A stretch of DNA of 64,000 bases from Streptomyces sp. cf386 (GTDB lineage Bacteria; Actinomycetota; Actinomycetes; Streptomycetales; Streptomycetaceae), in NCBI RefSeq assembly GCF_900103585.1, contig NZ_FNHV01000014.1, positions 62,001-126,000 on the forward strand, read 5' to 3'. Positions within the stretch are counted from its first letter, which is position 1; every line of letters starts with the position of its first letter. The notes beneath the pieces were generated by a model. It saw nothing but the letters and a program-made list of their open reading frames with translations. It made no database searches and was not told the origin of the DNA. The translations under genes were made by a program, and so were the position numbers. Positions 1 to 8,515 of the stretch are shown one piece after another.

Positions 1-86
1 TGAGCAGTCGATGATCAGGTCAAGGCATGACCGGGTGAGCGGGGTCGGGCTGCCGCCCGGGCGCTACGCCAGGTAACCTCCAGCTC

Positions 87-932
87 ATGTCCCGCCATGT
101 CGCGATCGTCACCGATTCAACGGCCTACCTGCCGCCGCGGACGATGGAGCGCCACGGCATCACCGCGGTACCCCTGACCGTGGTCCTCGGCGATCAGGCG
201 CTGGACGAGGGCACCGAGATCTCGACCCGTTCCCTCGCTCAGGCGTTGCAGAAGCGACGCCCTGTCACGACCTCGCGCCCCAGCCCCCAGGTCTTCGCGG
301 AGCACTACCGCAAGGTCGCCGAGTCCGGCGCCACCGGCATCGTCTCCCTGCACCTGTCCGCCGAGCTCTCCGGCACCTACGACGCGGCGGTCCTCGCGGC
401 GCGCGAGGCGCCGGTGCCGGTGCGGGTGGTGGACACCGGGATGATCGCCATGGCGCTCGGCTTCTGCGCGCTCGCCGCGGCCGAGGCGGCGGAGACGGGC
501 GGCACGATGGACGACGCGGTGACGGCCGCCGAGAAGCGAGCCGGGGCGACGGCCGCCTACTTCTACGTCGACACCCTCGACTATCTGCGCCGCGGTGGCC
601 GCATCGGCGCCGCGCAGGCCCTGCTGGGCTCCGCGCTCGCGGTGAAGCCGCTGCTGCAGCTGGAGGGCGGCCGGATCGGCCCTCTGGAGAAGGTGCGGAC
701 GGCATCCAAGGCGATCGCCCGCCTGGAGGAGATCGCGGCCGACCGGGCGGGCAGCGCACAGGTCGACATCGCGGTGCACCATCTCGCCGCTCCCGACCGG
801 GCGTCGGCGCTGGCGGATCGGTTGCGGGCGCGGGTGCCGGGGTTGGCCGATCTGCATGTGAGTGAGGTCGGGGCGGTGATCGGGGCGCATACGGGGCCTG
901 GGTTGTTGGGGGTTGTGGTTTCGCCGCGGTGA
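87..932 (+). CDS. DegV family fatty-acid-binding protein
   Basis: This 281-aa protein starts with the DegV opening VTDSTAYLPP and has the family's usual length. Members bind a single fatty acid in a cleft between two alpha/beta domains. In Gram-positive bacteria (FakB) they present it to the fatty-acid kinase FakA, but no fakA-like gene is nearby, so the partner is unknown. The C-terminal half carries the conserved YLRRGGRIG segment (about residues 163-171) followed by VKPLLQLEGG, typical of the family. The last in-frame residues before the stop use an unusually T-rich codon stretch. The gene is upstream of, but not tightly coupled to, comEA. Family assignment is firm; the physiological role is inferred. 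Confidence 0.93.
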   Translation: MSRHVAIVTDSTAYLPPRTMERHGITAVPLTVVLGDQALDEGTEISTRSLAQALQKRRPVTTSRPSPQVFAEHYRKVAESGATGIVSLHLSAELSGTYDAAVLAAREAPVPVRVVDTGMIAMALGFCALAAAEAAETGGTMDDAVTAAEKRAGATAAYFYVDTLDYLRRGGRIGAAQALLGSALAVKPLLQLEGGRIGPLEKVRTASKAIARLEEIAADRAGSAQVDIAVHHLAAPDRASALADRLRARVPGLADLHVSEVGAVIGAHTGPGLLGVVVSPR

Positions 933-1053
933 CGGGCGTTTCCGGCGGTTAGCCACTCGGAGTCTCTTGAAGCCACTCGTGTGGGTGGCGGAGTTATCCA
1001 CAACTGGGCGGTAATCCCCGGGAATTGAGCAAGATCATCGCGGGTGGGGCGAG

Positions 1054-2478
1054 GTGTCCGATGCTCGTCGCATGGCATTTCGATCACGTCCCCGTACGGG
1101 CACACGCACACGCACGACGACTGTGACCAGCGGCCCGGGCCGCGGCCCTCACTCCGACGTCCGTGCTCGCCACCGACGCCTGCATGCGGGAGGTCGGGCG
1201 CGGCAGCAACGGTATGCATCGGCGGAGGAACTGCGCCGGCGGGCGGAGGTGATTTTCGCCGAACGGGCCGGGGAGTGGGGGGAGTCGGGGGCGGGGCCGC
1301 CGAGGGAGGAGGCGGAGGACGGGCCCCGCGGCTGGTCCGAGGGTTCGGGTGGGCCTGGGGCCGGTGGGGCGGTGGGGCGACCGGGTGGGCCTGGGGCTGG
1401 TGGGGAGGCGGAATCCGGGGGCCTGCGGCGTGGAGTGGGGGCGGGGCTCGGTGCGCTGTCGGCTGGTGTGAGGGTGAGTCCCGATCCCCGGCGTGGGGAT
1501 GTGGGCGTGAGTCCCGATCCCCGGCGCGGGGATGCGGGCGTGAGTCCAGGGGGTCCGTCTGCTGATGTCCCTGTGGACTCCGATGTCCCGCGTGGGGATG
1601 TGGTGTTGGGCTCGCGTGATGCGGGTGCCGGTGTGGTGCTGGATTCGGGTACGGCAGATGCCGGTGCCGTGCCGGATCCGGGTACGGCAGATGCCGGTGC
1701 GGTCGCAGGGGCCGGTCACCGCGCTGATGCCGGGAGTGGTGACTCCGGCACCCGGGAGTGGCGGGCGCGGGCCGGGCTGGCGGTGCGGGAGCGGATGCCG
1801 GTCTGGTTGCAGGCGAGGTGTGGGCTGGAGCGGCGGAGCGTGGTCGCGCTCACGGTGGTGCTCGTCCTGGCCGCCGGGTTCGCCGCGCAGCACTTCTGGA
1901 GCGGCCGAGCGCAGTCCGTGCGGGCGCCCGAGGTGGTGCGGGCGGCGGCCCCGTACGGGGACGGGGAGCCAGGTGAGGGGCCCGCAGCGGGTGCGTCGGC
2001 GGCCGGTGTGCCGGGTGCCGAGGGCACGGCTGCGCCGCAGATCGTGGTGGACGTCAGCGGCAAGGTCCGTGAGCCGGGGATTCATCGCCTCCCGGCGGGC
2101 TCGCGTGTCACGGACGCACTGCGCGCGGCCGGTGGGGTGCGTCCCGGCACGAACACCGACGGCCTCAACCGGGCCCGGTTCCTGGTGGACGGCGAGCAGG
2201 TGATCGTCGGCGCTCCGGCCGCCGTCCCCGGGGCAGCGCCCGGCACCGGCTCGGGTGCTGCCGCCGTCGCCGGTGCGGGGCCCGCCGCGCCGGTCTCCCT
2301 CAATACGGCCACCGTCGACCAGCTCGACACCCTCCCGGGCGTCGGTCCTGTGCTGGCCCAGCACATCCTCGACTACCGCACCCAGCACGGCGGCTTCCGC
2401 TCGGTGGACGAGCTGCAAGAAGTCAACGGCATCGGCGCCCGCCGTTTCGCCGACCTCCGGAATCTCGTACGGCCATGA
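1054..2478 (+). CDS. comEA: ComEA-type helix-hairpin-helix DNA-binding protein
   Basis: The 474-aa protein has three parts. Residues 1 to about 255 are a low-complexity Gly/Asp/Arg-rich region with tandem 11-residue repeats. One transmembrane helix follows (VVALTVVLVLAAGFAA, about residues 263-280). The C-terminal part holds an SLBB-like domain (about 328-385) and a tandem helix-hairpin-helix domain (about 410-474, LNTATVDQLDTLPGVGP and VNGIGARRF). ComEA binds incoming double-stranded DNA at the membrane in competent bacteria. Streptomyces is not known to be naturally competent, so the role here is open. The stop overlaps the comEC start by 4 bases, so the two are translationally coupled. GTG at 1054 is used; ATG at 1072 is an alternative. 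The N-terminal region is far longer than in the Bacillus protein. Confidence 0.88.
   Translation: MSDARRMAFRSRPRTGTRTRTTTVTSGPGRGPHSDVRARHRRLHAGGRARQQRYASAEELRRRAEVIFAERAGEWGESGAGPPREEAEDGPRGWSEGSGGPGAGGAVGRPGGPGAGGEAESGGLRRGVGAGLGALSAGVRVSPDPRRGDVGVSPDPRRGDAGVSPGGPSADVPVDSDVPRGDVVLGSRDAGAGVVLDSGTADAGAVPDPGTADAGAVAGAGHRADAGSGDSGTREWRARAGLAVRERMPVWLQARCGLERRSVVALTVVLVLAAGFAAQHFWSGRAQSVRAPEVVRAAAPYGDGEPGEGPAAGASAAGVPGAEGTAAPQIVVDVSGKVREPGIHRLPAGSRVTDALRAAGGVRPGTNTDGLNRARFLVDGEQVIVGAPAAVPGAAPGTGSGAAAVAGAGPAAPVSLNTATVDQLDTLPGVGPVLAQHILDYRTQHGGFRSVDELQEVNGIGARRFADLRNLVRP
1474..1545 (+). repeat. 33-bp tandem repeat inside comEA (two copies plus start of a third)
   Basis: Units 1474-1506 and 1507-1539 differ at only two positions, and a third begins at 1540 with gtgagtcc. 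They encode the 11-residue repeat VSPDPRRGDVG / VSPDPRRGDAG. The period is a whole number of codons, so copy-number change would not break the frame. Confidence 0.85.
1642..1707 (+). repeat. Second 33-bp tandem repeat inside comEA
   Basis: Units 1642-1674 and 1675-1707 encode DSGTADAGAVP and DPGTADAGAVA. The sequence is unrelated to the repeat at 1474 but has the same 11-codon period, so the disordered N-terminal region of ComEA appears to have grown by repeated 33-bp duplications. Confidence 0.82.
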
Positions 2479-5219
2479 GCCACGACGCCCGCGGAGCCGC
2501 CCGCGAAACCGCCCGCGGAACCACCCGCACACTCGACCCCGCGCCCTCCCGCGCCGCCGTTCACGCCGCGTCCGGAAGCCGGCTCGGCGAGTCCCACCCC
2601 CGACAGGAAGGACCGACGGACCTTCGACTCGTCCCACCCGCTCTTGCCGCCTGGGCAACTGCGGCGCTGATGCTGGATGCCTCATCGGTGTGGGTGGCTG
2701 GCGGGGCGGTCTTATGCCTGGTCGCGGCAGGCGTGCTGCTGTTGAGGCGGCGAGGGGATGGACGCGCCGGTCATGCGACCGTGCGGGACGCAGCCGCGGG
2801 GCGGGATTCTTCGCCGGGTCCGCTCAAGCAGCCGCACAGGCAGGACCCCGCACCCGCGCGATTCACCTGGCCCCGCACCTCCGCCGCCGCTGTCCTGCTC
2901 TGCGTCGCCGCGGCAGCCCTCTCCGCCGGGCTCCATGGGGCCGATCTGCGGCGCGGACCGGTGCCGGGGCTGGCGGCGGAGTACGCCACCGTGACCGCCG
3001 AGGTCGAGGTCACCTCCGATCCACGGCTCACCCGGCCCCGGATCAGGGGGAATCACATGGCACCGGCCTCCGTGCTGGTCAACGCGGATGTACGGCGCGT
3101 AGAGGAGGCGGACGGCACGGTGGTGACTCGGGCACCGGTGCTGATGATCGTCGACGGGGGATGGGGGTCCGCCGACGACGCCGGTCGAACATCATCCGAT
3201 GTCGACCGAACCCAGGACGCCGACCAGGACCCCGACCGAACGTCCCAGGACCCCAACCGAACACCCCGGTCCGCTGCTGACCGGCATTCGCCCTGGCTGC
3301 GGCTCCTCCCCTCCACGCGGCTGCGCGTGACCGCTCGCCTCGCTCCCGCGCTGGACGACGGGGACCGGATCGCGGCTGTGCTGCGGGTGCGCGACCCTGC
3401 CGTGCCGGAGGTCGTGGGGCAGCCGACTGCGGCGCAGCAGCTGGCGGGGCGGTTGCGGGGCGGGTTGCGGGAGGCGACCGACGGGTTGCCGGGGGACGCG
3501 CGGGCGCTGCTGCCGGGGCTGGTCGTGGGGGACACCTCGCGGATCACCCCGGAGCTGGACGAGGCGTTCAAGGAGACCGATCTCGCGCACACACTCGCCG
3601 TCTCCGGCAGCAACCTCACGATCATCCTCGCCCTGCTCATCGGCCCACCCGGCCTGGCCCAGCGGGTCGAGCGCCGTGGCCTCGCGCCACGCCTCGGCAT
3701 CTCCCTGCGGACGACCGCGCTGCTCGGCGGAGGCCTCACCCTCGCGTTCGTCGTCGTGTGCAGGCCGGACCCCAGCGTGTTGCGGGCCGCGGCCTGCGGG
3801 GCGGTAGCGCTGTTGGCCCTGGCGACCGGACGCCGTAGATCACTGATCCCGGCGCTGGCGACGGCCGTCCTGCTGCTGGTGCTGTACGACCCGTGGCTGG
3901 CCCGCAGTTACGGCTTCCTGCTCTCCGTGCTCGCCACCGGCGCCCTGCTCACCCTCGCGCCCCGCTGGAGCGCGGCGTTGCGCCGGCGCCGGGTGCCGCC
4001 GAGGTTGGCCGAGGCGCTGGCGGCCGCGGCTGCCGCGCAGGCCCTGTGCGCGCCGGTCGTGGCGGTGCTGTCGGCTCGGGTGAGCCTGGTGGCGGTGCCG
4101 TGCAATCTGCTCGCGGAGTTCGCGATCGCACCGGCCACGGTGCTGGGCTTCGCGGCCCTGGCGACGGCACCGCTCGCGATGCCGGTGGCCAAGGCGTTGG
4201 CCTGGTGCGCGAGTTGGCCGGCCGGGTGGATCGCGGACGTCGCCCGGACGGGCGCGGCACTGCCCGGAGCGGGCGTGGACTGGCCCGGCAGCTGGACCGG
4301 GGCGGCACTGCTCGCGCTCGCCACGGTGGTCGTCCTGCTGGCCGGCCGGCGACTGTCACGGCACCCCTGGTGGTGCGGTGTCTGCGGGGCGCTGCTCCTG
4401 CTGGTGGTGCTCCAGCCGCCGCCGGTGACCAGGGTGGTCACGGGGTGGCCGCCGCCCGGGTGGCGGTTCGTGATGTGCGATGTGGGGCAGGGTGACGCGA
4501 CGGTACTCGCGGCGGGCGAGGGCACGGGCGTGGTCGTGGACGCCGGCCCCGACCCGACGCTGGTCGACCGGTGCCTGCGCACGCTCGGGATCACCAGGAT
4601 CCCGCTCGTCGTGCTGACCCACTACCACGCCGACCACGTCGCGGGCCTGCCCGGCGTGCTGCGTGGGCGTGAGGTGGGCGCGATCGAGGCGACGGGGCAC
4701 GAAGAGCCCGTGGACCAAGTGGAGTTCGTACGGAGGGAGGCCGCCGCCCACCGCATCCCCGTGACACGGGCCGCCGCCGGAGAGGCGCGGCGCACCGGGG
4801 CCCTGAGCTGGCAGGTGGTGTGGCCACCGCCCCACCCGGTGCCGGAACCGGAGGGTCCGAACGACGCCAGTGTCACCCTGCTCGTCCGGTCGGCCGGGCT
4901 GCGGCTCCTGCTGCTCGGGGATCTCGAACCCCTGGCCCAGCGGGCGCTGTTGAGATCGCCGGCCGGGGCGCTGCTGAGCGGCGTGGATGTGCTCAAGGTC
5001 GCCCACCATGGCTCGGCGTACCAGGACCCGGAGCTCATACGGCGGGCGGCGCCGCGGCTGGCGTTGATCAGTTGCGGTGAGGACAACCCGTACGGCCACC
5101 CGGCTCCCGGCACCGTCGCGGCGCTGCGGGCGCAGGGCGCGGTGGTGCTGCGGACGGACGAGGACGGGGCGCTGGCGGTCGCGGGTGCGGGCGCGGAGCT
5201 CATGGTGGCGGGAGACTGA
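2475..5219 (+). CDS. comEC: ComEC/Rec2 family DNA-uptake channel protein with metallo-beta-lactamase domain
   Basis: This 914-aa polytopic membrane protein has N-terminal hydrophobic segments (residues about 50-85 and 135-155), a central competence domain with many helices (about 355-650, containing HTLAVSGSNL) and a C-terminal metallo-beta-lactamase domain. The latter has the metal motif LTHYHADHVAGLP (about 714) and KVAHHGSAY (about 841). In competent bacteria ComEC forms the channel that carries single-stranded DNA across the membrane, and the MBL domain is thought to degrade the other strand. Coupling to comEA (ATGA overlap) supports joint function. Whether either gene mediates DNA uptake in Streptomyces is not established. 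Residues about 235-270 are a species-variable Asp/Arg/Thr-rich insert of repeated DRTSQDPNRT type. Confidence 0.9.
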   Translation: MSHDARGAARETARGTTRTLDPAPSRAAVHAASGSRLGESHPRQEGPTDLRLVPPALAAWATAALMLDASSVWVAGGAVLCLVAAGVLLLRRRGDGRAGHATVRDAAAGRDSSPGPLKQPHRQDPAPARFTWPRTSAAAVLLCVAAAALSAGLHGADLRRGPVPGLAAEYATVTAEVEVTSDPRLTRPRIRGNHMAPASVLVNADVRRVEEADGTVVTRAPVLMIVDGGWGSADDAGRTSSDVDRTQDADQDPDRTSQDPNRTPRSAADRHSPWLRLLPSTRLRVTARLAPALDDGDRIAAVLRVRDPAVPEVVGQPTAAQQLAGRLRGGLREATDGLPGDARALLPGLVVGDTSRITPELDEAFKETDLAHTLAVSGSNLTIILALLIGPPGLAQRVERRGLAPRLGISLRTTALLGGGLTLAFVVVCRPDPSVLRAAACGAVALLALATGRRRSLIPALATAVLLLVLYDPWLARSYGFLLSVLATGALLTLAPRWSAALRRRRVPPRLAEALAAAAAAQALCAPVVAVLSARVSLVAVPCNLLAEFAIAPATVLGFAALATAPLAMPVAKALAWCASWPAGWIADVARTGAALPGAGVDWPGSWTGAALLALATVVVLLAGRRLSRHPWWCGVCGALLLLVVLQPPPVTRVVTGWPPPGWRFVMCDVGQGDATVLAAGEGTGVVVDAGPDPTLVDRCLRTLGITRIPLVVLTHYHADHVAGLPGVLRGREVGAIEATGHEEPVDQVEFVRREAAAHRIPVTRAAAGEARRTGALSWQVVWPPPHPVPEPEGPNDASVTLLVRSAGLRLLLLGDLEPLAQRALLRSPAGALLSGVDVLKVAHHGSAYQDPELIRRAAPRLALISCGEDNPYGHPAPGTVAALRAQGAVVLRTDEDGALAVAGAGAELMVAGD

Positions 5220-5223
5220 GGGC

Positions 5224-6063
5224 ATGGATTCCGTTGAGGTTGATGCCTATCTCAGCCGCCTGGGGGTCGAGCACCCGGCGTGGCCCACGGTGGATGTGCT
5301 GCGCGAGCTGCATGTGCGCCATCTGCAGACCGTGCCCTTCGAGAACCTCTCCATCCATCTCGGCGAGGAGATCGTGCTGGAGGAGAAGCGACTGCTGGAC
5401 AAGGTGGTGGGGGCCGGACGGGGTGGGTTCTGTTACGAACTGAACGGCGCGTTCGGGGTGTTGCTCACGGCGCTGGGCTTCGACGTGACGCTGCTGGCGG
5501 CGCGGGTGCACGGGAAGGAGGGGCAGCTCGGGATTCCCTACGACCACATGGCGCTGAAGGTGGGGACGGTGGACGGGGGCTCGTGGCTGGCGGACGTCGG
5601 CTTCGGGGCGCACAGTCACTATCCGCTGGCGTTCGAGGCGCGGGGCGAGCAGGTGGATCCGGCGGGCGTGTTCCGGATCGTCGAGGCCGGGCCGGACACG
5701 GCCGGGGTGCGCGGCGGGCATGACGCGGCGGAGGCGGCGGACCTGGAGGTCGTGATGGACGGCAGGCCGGAGTACCGGCTGGAGCGACGGCCTCGGGTGC
5801 TGGGCGACTTCGTGGTGGGGGCGTGGTGGCACAGCACCTCGCCGGGGTCGCACTTCACGCAGTCGCTGATCTGCTCGCGGGTGACGGAGGAAGGAGGGCG
5901 GATCACGCTCAGCGGGCGCACGTTCAAGACGACGGCGGCCGACGGGACACGTGAGGCGAGGGAGTTGGGCACGGACGAGGAGGTGCTGGGGGTGTACCGG
6001 GAGCGGTTCGGGATCGAGCTGGATCGGGTGCCGGCGGTGCGGAAACCGAGCCGGGACGGCTGA
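5224..6063 (+). CDS. Arylamine N-acetyltransferase
   Basis: The 279-aa product (start ATG 5224, 4 bases after the comEC stop) is a NAT-family enzyme, transferring acetyl from acetyl-CoA to aromatic amines or hydrazines. The Cys-His-Asp triad is visible as GRGGFCYELNG (Cys about 71), IPYDHMALKV (His about 111) and WLADVGFG (Asp about 126). The N-terminal VPFENLSIHLGE motif is also diagnostic. In actinomycetes NAT homologues serve either xenobiotic detoxification or amide formation in ansamycin biosynthesis. No polyketide genes are near, so a general role is more likely. The length matches the family. Confidence 0.93.
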   Translation: MDSVEVDAYLSRLGVEHPAWPTVDVLRELHVRHLQTVPFENLSIHLGEEIVLEEKRLLDKVVGAGRGGFCYELNGAFGVLLTALGFDVTLLAARVHGKEGQLGIPYDHMALKVGTVDGGSWLADVGFGAHSHYPLAFEARGEQVDPAGVFRIVEAGPDTAGVRGGHDAAEAADLEVVMDGRPEYRLERRPRVLGDFVVGAWWHSTSPGSHFTQSLICSRVTEEGGRITLSGRTFKTTAADGTREARELGTDEEVLGVYRERFGIELDRVPAVRKPSRDG

Positions 6064-6077
6064 TTGGGCCGGGGGCC

Positions 6078-6239
6078 GCTCGGGAGAACGGACCGGGGCG
6101 TCTGACCGCTCCGGCGAATCCTGCCGCGGGTGGTCAAGTCGCTCGGGTGAATCGTGCCGGGGATGGTCAAGTAGCTCGGGCGGGTCGCGCCGGAGGTAGT
6201 CGCCTCGCTCAGGCGAATCGGGTCGGCGCAGTCGGACGA
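6078..6239 (+). repeat. 33-bp minisatellite between the NAT gene and the next gene
   Basis: Four consecutive 33-bp units lie at 6108-6140, 6141-6173, 6174-6206 and 6207-6239. Each begins gctc followed by a g/c-rich stretch, and they share positions such as gaatc and ggtcaag. A shortened 30-bp unit (6078-6107) precedes them. The region is otherwise intergenic. Its period equals 11 codons, the same as the repeats in comEA. Confidence 0.85.
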
Positions 6240-6282
6240 CTTGGGTGACTCGGGTGACTCAGGCGACTCGGGCGAATCGCAC
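6238..6282 (+). repeat. 9-bp tandem repeat adjoining the minisatellite
   Basis: Units of the form gactcgggt occur at 6238, 6247, 6256 and 6265, with a decayed fifth at 6274. Each differs from the consensus at one or two bases. The block follows the 33-bp array directly and lies about 120 bases before the next probable start codon. Confidence 0.8.
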
Positions 6283-6397
6283 CGTGGGTTGGACGGGCGC
6301 TCGGGGTCGCTCTGGGCCGCCGCCACCGCCACCGGGGGCTGTTCGTGCGCGGGACTCGGTGGGCGTTCGTGTCTCGGCGGTGCCTGAGAATTGCTCC

Positions 6398-6643
6398 GTG
6401 AGCGATGTGAGACATGTGCTGGTGCTGCCCGATCGTGACGCGGCGGAGGAGGCCGCGGAGGCGCTCGGGGAGCGGTTCGGGGTCGACGAGGTGCCGCGGC
6501 TGGTGCGGGATGCGCTGGCCGGAGAGGACGATGCCGAGGACGCGCAGTGGCTGGTGGTGCTGCGGGACGAGGCAGGGCGGCTGGATCCGGGGGAGCTGGA
6601 CGAGTTCGCGGGGGAGTGGGACGGGTGGCGGGAGGAGCCGTAG
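6398..6643 (+). CDS. Small acidic hypothetical protein
   Basis: The probable product is 81 aa, starting at GTG 6398 (MSDVRHVLVLPDRDAAEEAAE). The open frame extends upstream through the repeat array, but that part is Gly/Pro/Arg-rich and looks non-coding. The protein is strongly acidic in its second half (DALAGEDDAEDAQ, LDPGELDEFAGEW). It has no membrane segment and resembles small Streptomyces proteins of unknown function found just before holA. No enzymatic motif is recognisable. The start is chosen by loss of coding character upstream; a good Shine-Dalgarno sequence is not evident. Confidence 0.7.
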   Translation: MSDVRHVLVLPDRDAAEEAAEALGERFGVDEVPRLVRDALAGEDDAEDAQWLVVLRDEAGRLDPGELDEFAGEWDGWREEP

Positions 6644-6799
6644 TTCGTAGCTTGACCGGTGCCGGGCGTTGCGGTCGGCCCGGCGTGGGCCACGCAGCCC
6701 CTCCGATCGTCCGGTCGGCTACGCCGGTCCCGCTGCCCGCAACCCAGGCGCATACGGGTGCCGCCCCCGTTGTCAGTCCCCCATGCCATGCTTTACGCG

Positions 6800-7789
6800 A
6801 TGGCCAGGAAGACTGCGAATGACGACCCCCTAGCCCCCGTGACCCTCGCCGTGGGTCAGGAGGAGCTGCTGCTCGATCGTGCCGTGCGGGAGGTGGTGGT
6901 TGCCGCCAGGGCCGCCGATGCCGACACGGACGTGCGGGAGCTGACTCCGGACCAGCTGCAGCCCGGCACGCTGGCCGAGTTGACCAGTCCCTCGCTGTTC
7001 GCGGAGCGCAAGGTCGTGGTCGTGCGCCATGCGCATGACCTGTCGGCCGACACGATCAAGGACGTGACGGCATATCTGGGGTCGCCCGCCGAGGAGATCA
7101 CCCTGGTGCTGCTGCATGCCGGTCAGGCAAAGGGCAAGAAGCTGCTCGATGCCGCCCGTAAGGCGGGGGCGCGGGAGGTGGCGTGCCCGAAGATGACGAA
7201 GCCGGCGGATCGGCTGGCGTTCGTCAGGCAGGAGTTCCGGGCGACCGGGCGGTCGGCGACGCCCGAGGCCTGTCAGACGCTGGTCGATGCCATCGGGAGC
7301 GATCTTCGGGAGCTGGCGGCCGCGGTGAGTCAGCTGGTCGCCGACGTCGAGGGGACCATCGACGAGGCGGTCGTCGGGCGGTACTACACGGGTCGCGCGG
7401 AGGCGTCGAGCTTCACCGTCGCCGACCGGGCGGTCGAGGGGCGGACAGCGGAGGCGCTGGAGGCGCTGCGGTGGTCGCTGGCGACGGGCGTGGCGCCGGT
7501 CCTGATCACCAGCGCGCTCGCGCAGGGCGTGCGGGCCATCGGGAAGCTGTCCTCGGCCCGCGGCGGGCGCCCCGCCGACCTTGCGCGGGAGCTGGGCATG
7601 CCGCCCTGGAAGATCGACCGTGTCCGGCAGCAGATGCGGGGGTGGACGCCGGACGGAGTGGCGGTCGCGTTGCAGGCGGTCGCCGAGGCCGACGCCGGTG
7701 TGAAGGGCGGCGGGGACGACCCCGAGTACGCCCTGGAGAAGGCGGTCGTGACGATCGCGAGGGCGGCTCGGTCCAGAGGGCGTGGCTAG
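6800..7789 (+). CDS. holA: DNA polymerase III subunit delta
   Basis: The 329-aa protein (ATG 6800, MARKTANDDPLAPVTLAVG) is the delta clamp-loader subunit, which opens the beta sliding clamp during DNA replication. The N-terminal AAA+-like domain lacks a Walker A motif, as expected for delta. The segment LTSPSLFAERKVVVVRHAHDL (about residues 65-85) is the characteristic clamp-contacting region. A helical C-terminal collar domain starts near FTVADRAVEGR. ATG at 6788 (MLYAMARK) is a possible alternative start. The position between the competence genes and rpsT/lepA is the standard Streptomyces order. Confidence 0.93.
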   Translation: MARKTANDDPLAPVTLAVGQEELLLDRAVREVVVAARAADADTDVRELTPDQLQPGTLAELTSPSLFAERKVVVVRHAHDLSADTIKDVTAYLGSPAEEITLVLLHAGQAKGKKLLDAARKAGAREVACPKMTKPADRLAFVRQEFRATGRSATPEACQTLVDAIGSDLRELAAAVSQLVADVEGTIDEAVVGRYYTGRAEASSFTVADRAVEGRTAEALEALRWSLATGVAPVLITSALAQGVRAIGKLSSARGGRPADLARELGMPPWKIDRVRQQMRGWTPDGVAVALQAVAEADAGVKGGGDDPEYALEKAVVTIARAARSRGRG

Positions 7790-7929
7790 GGCCTGTCCGG
7801 CGGATCATCCCGGCGTCGCGGGGTCTGGCATGCCCTCCCCCAGAGGAGGGCCCCTCCCATCGCCAGGTGAGGAGGAGAATCGGGTGTATCAGTCGTTCAT
7901 CGCCGGATTGGGGAAAGGTGGCGACCGCC

Positions 7930-8328
7930 ATGGCTGAACACCCGCACGCGGCGCTCGTCCGCAAGGGCTACGAAGCATTCCAGCGCGGAGACATGGACAC
8001 TCTGCGCTCCATGATGACCGGGGACTGTGCGCACCACGTGCCCGGTTCCCATCCGCTCTCGGGGGACTTCAAGGGGATCGACTCGATCCTCGACGGGTAC
8101 TACGGCCGGCTCTACTCGGAGACGGGCGGGTCGTTCCAGGTCGAGCTGCGCGACATATTCGTCGACGGACGTGGGCACGCCATGTCCGTGCACCGCTTCA
8201 CCGCGGACCGGGGCGACAAGCACATCGACGAGAACGGCGGCATCGTCTTCCGGATCGTCGGTGACAAGATCACCGATCTCGACGAGTGCGTCTCGGACAT
8301 CGACAAGGCCGACGAATTCTGGACGTGA
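7930..8328 (+). CDS. SnoaL-like / nuclear transport factor 2-fold protein
   Basis: The 132-aa product (ATG 7930, MAEHPHAALVRKGYEAF) has the NTF2/SnoaL layout. It opens with a helix pair containing the FQRGDMDTLRSMM motif, followed by DGYYGRLY, then strands ending in FRIVGDKITDLDECV. Members are small cone-shaped cytosolic barrels that act as isomerases, hydrolases or ligand carriers; the substrate cannot be read from the sequence. The gene converges on rpsT, with two hairpins between them. The upstream 7790-7929 segment carries a dispersed Streptomyces-type intergenic sequence and a GC-rich hairpin. Confidence 0.8.
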   Translation: MAEHPHAALVRKGYEAFQRGDMDTLRSMMTGDCAHHVPGSHPLSGDFKGIDSILDGYYGRLYSETGGSFQVELRDIFVDGRGHAMSVHRFTADRGDKHIDENGGIVFRIVGDKITDLDECVSDIDKADEFWT

Positions 8329-8338
8329 CGCAGGCATG

Positions 8339-8390
8339 CCGAAGGCCCCGGCTCGCGCCCTGGGGAAGGGCGAGGTGCCGGGGCCTTCGG
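8339..8390. terminator. Bidirectional terminator-like hairpin between the SnoaL-like gene and rpsT
   Basis: A perfect 14-bp inverted repeat pairs 8339-8352 (ccgaaggccccggc) with 8377-8390, enclosing a second perfect stem (cgccct/agggcg). It starts 10 bases after the plus-strand stop. A further 10-bp inverted repeat, 8402-8411 with 8434-8443 (ggattcgcac), follows on the rpsT side. Confidence 0.75.
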
Positions 8391-8515
8391 ATCAGGCTGC
8401 TGGATTCGCACCCGCGTGGCGAACGCAGGCCGCGTGCGAATCCGGGGTGCCGGTCGGGAGCGGATGAGAGAGGGCCCGCTCTGGGTCCTTCCGGCGATCA
8501 GACCAGATAAGGGGT

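Noticed and set aside
1054..5219. Evidence of natural competence
   Set aside because: comEA and comEC are present, but no other competence gene is in the window, and Streptomyces carry these genes without demonstrated transformation.
6078..6282. The minisatellite as a CRISPR array
   Set aside because: Units are contiguous with no variable spacers, and no cas genes are present.
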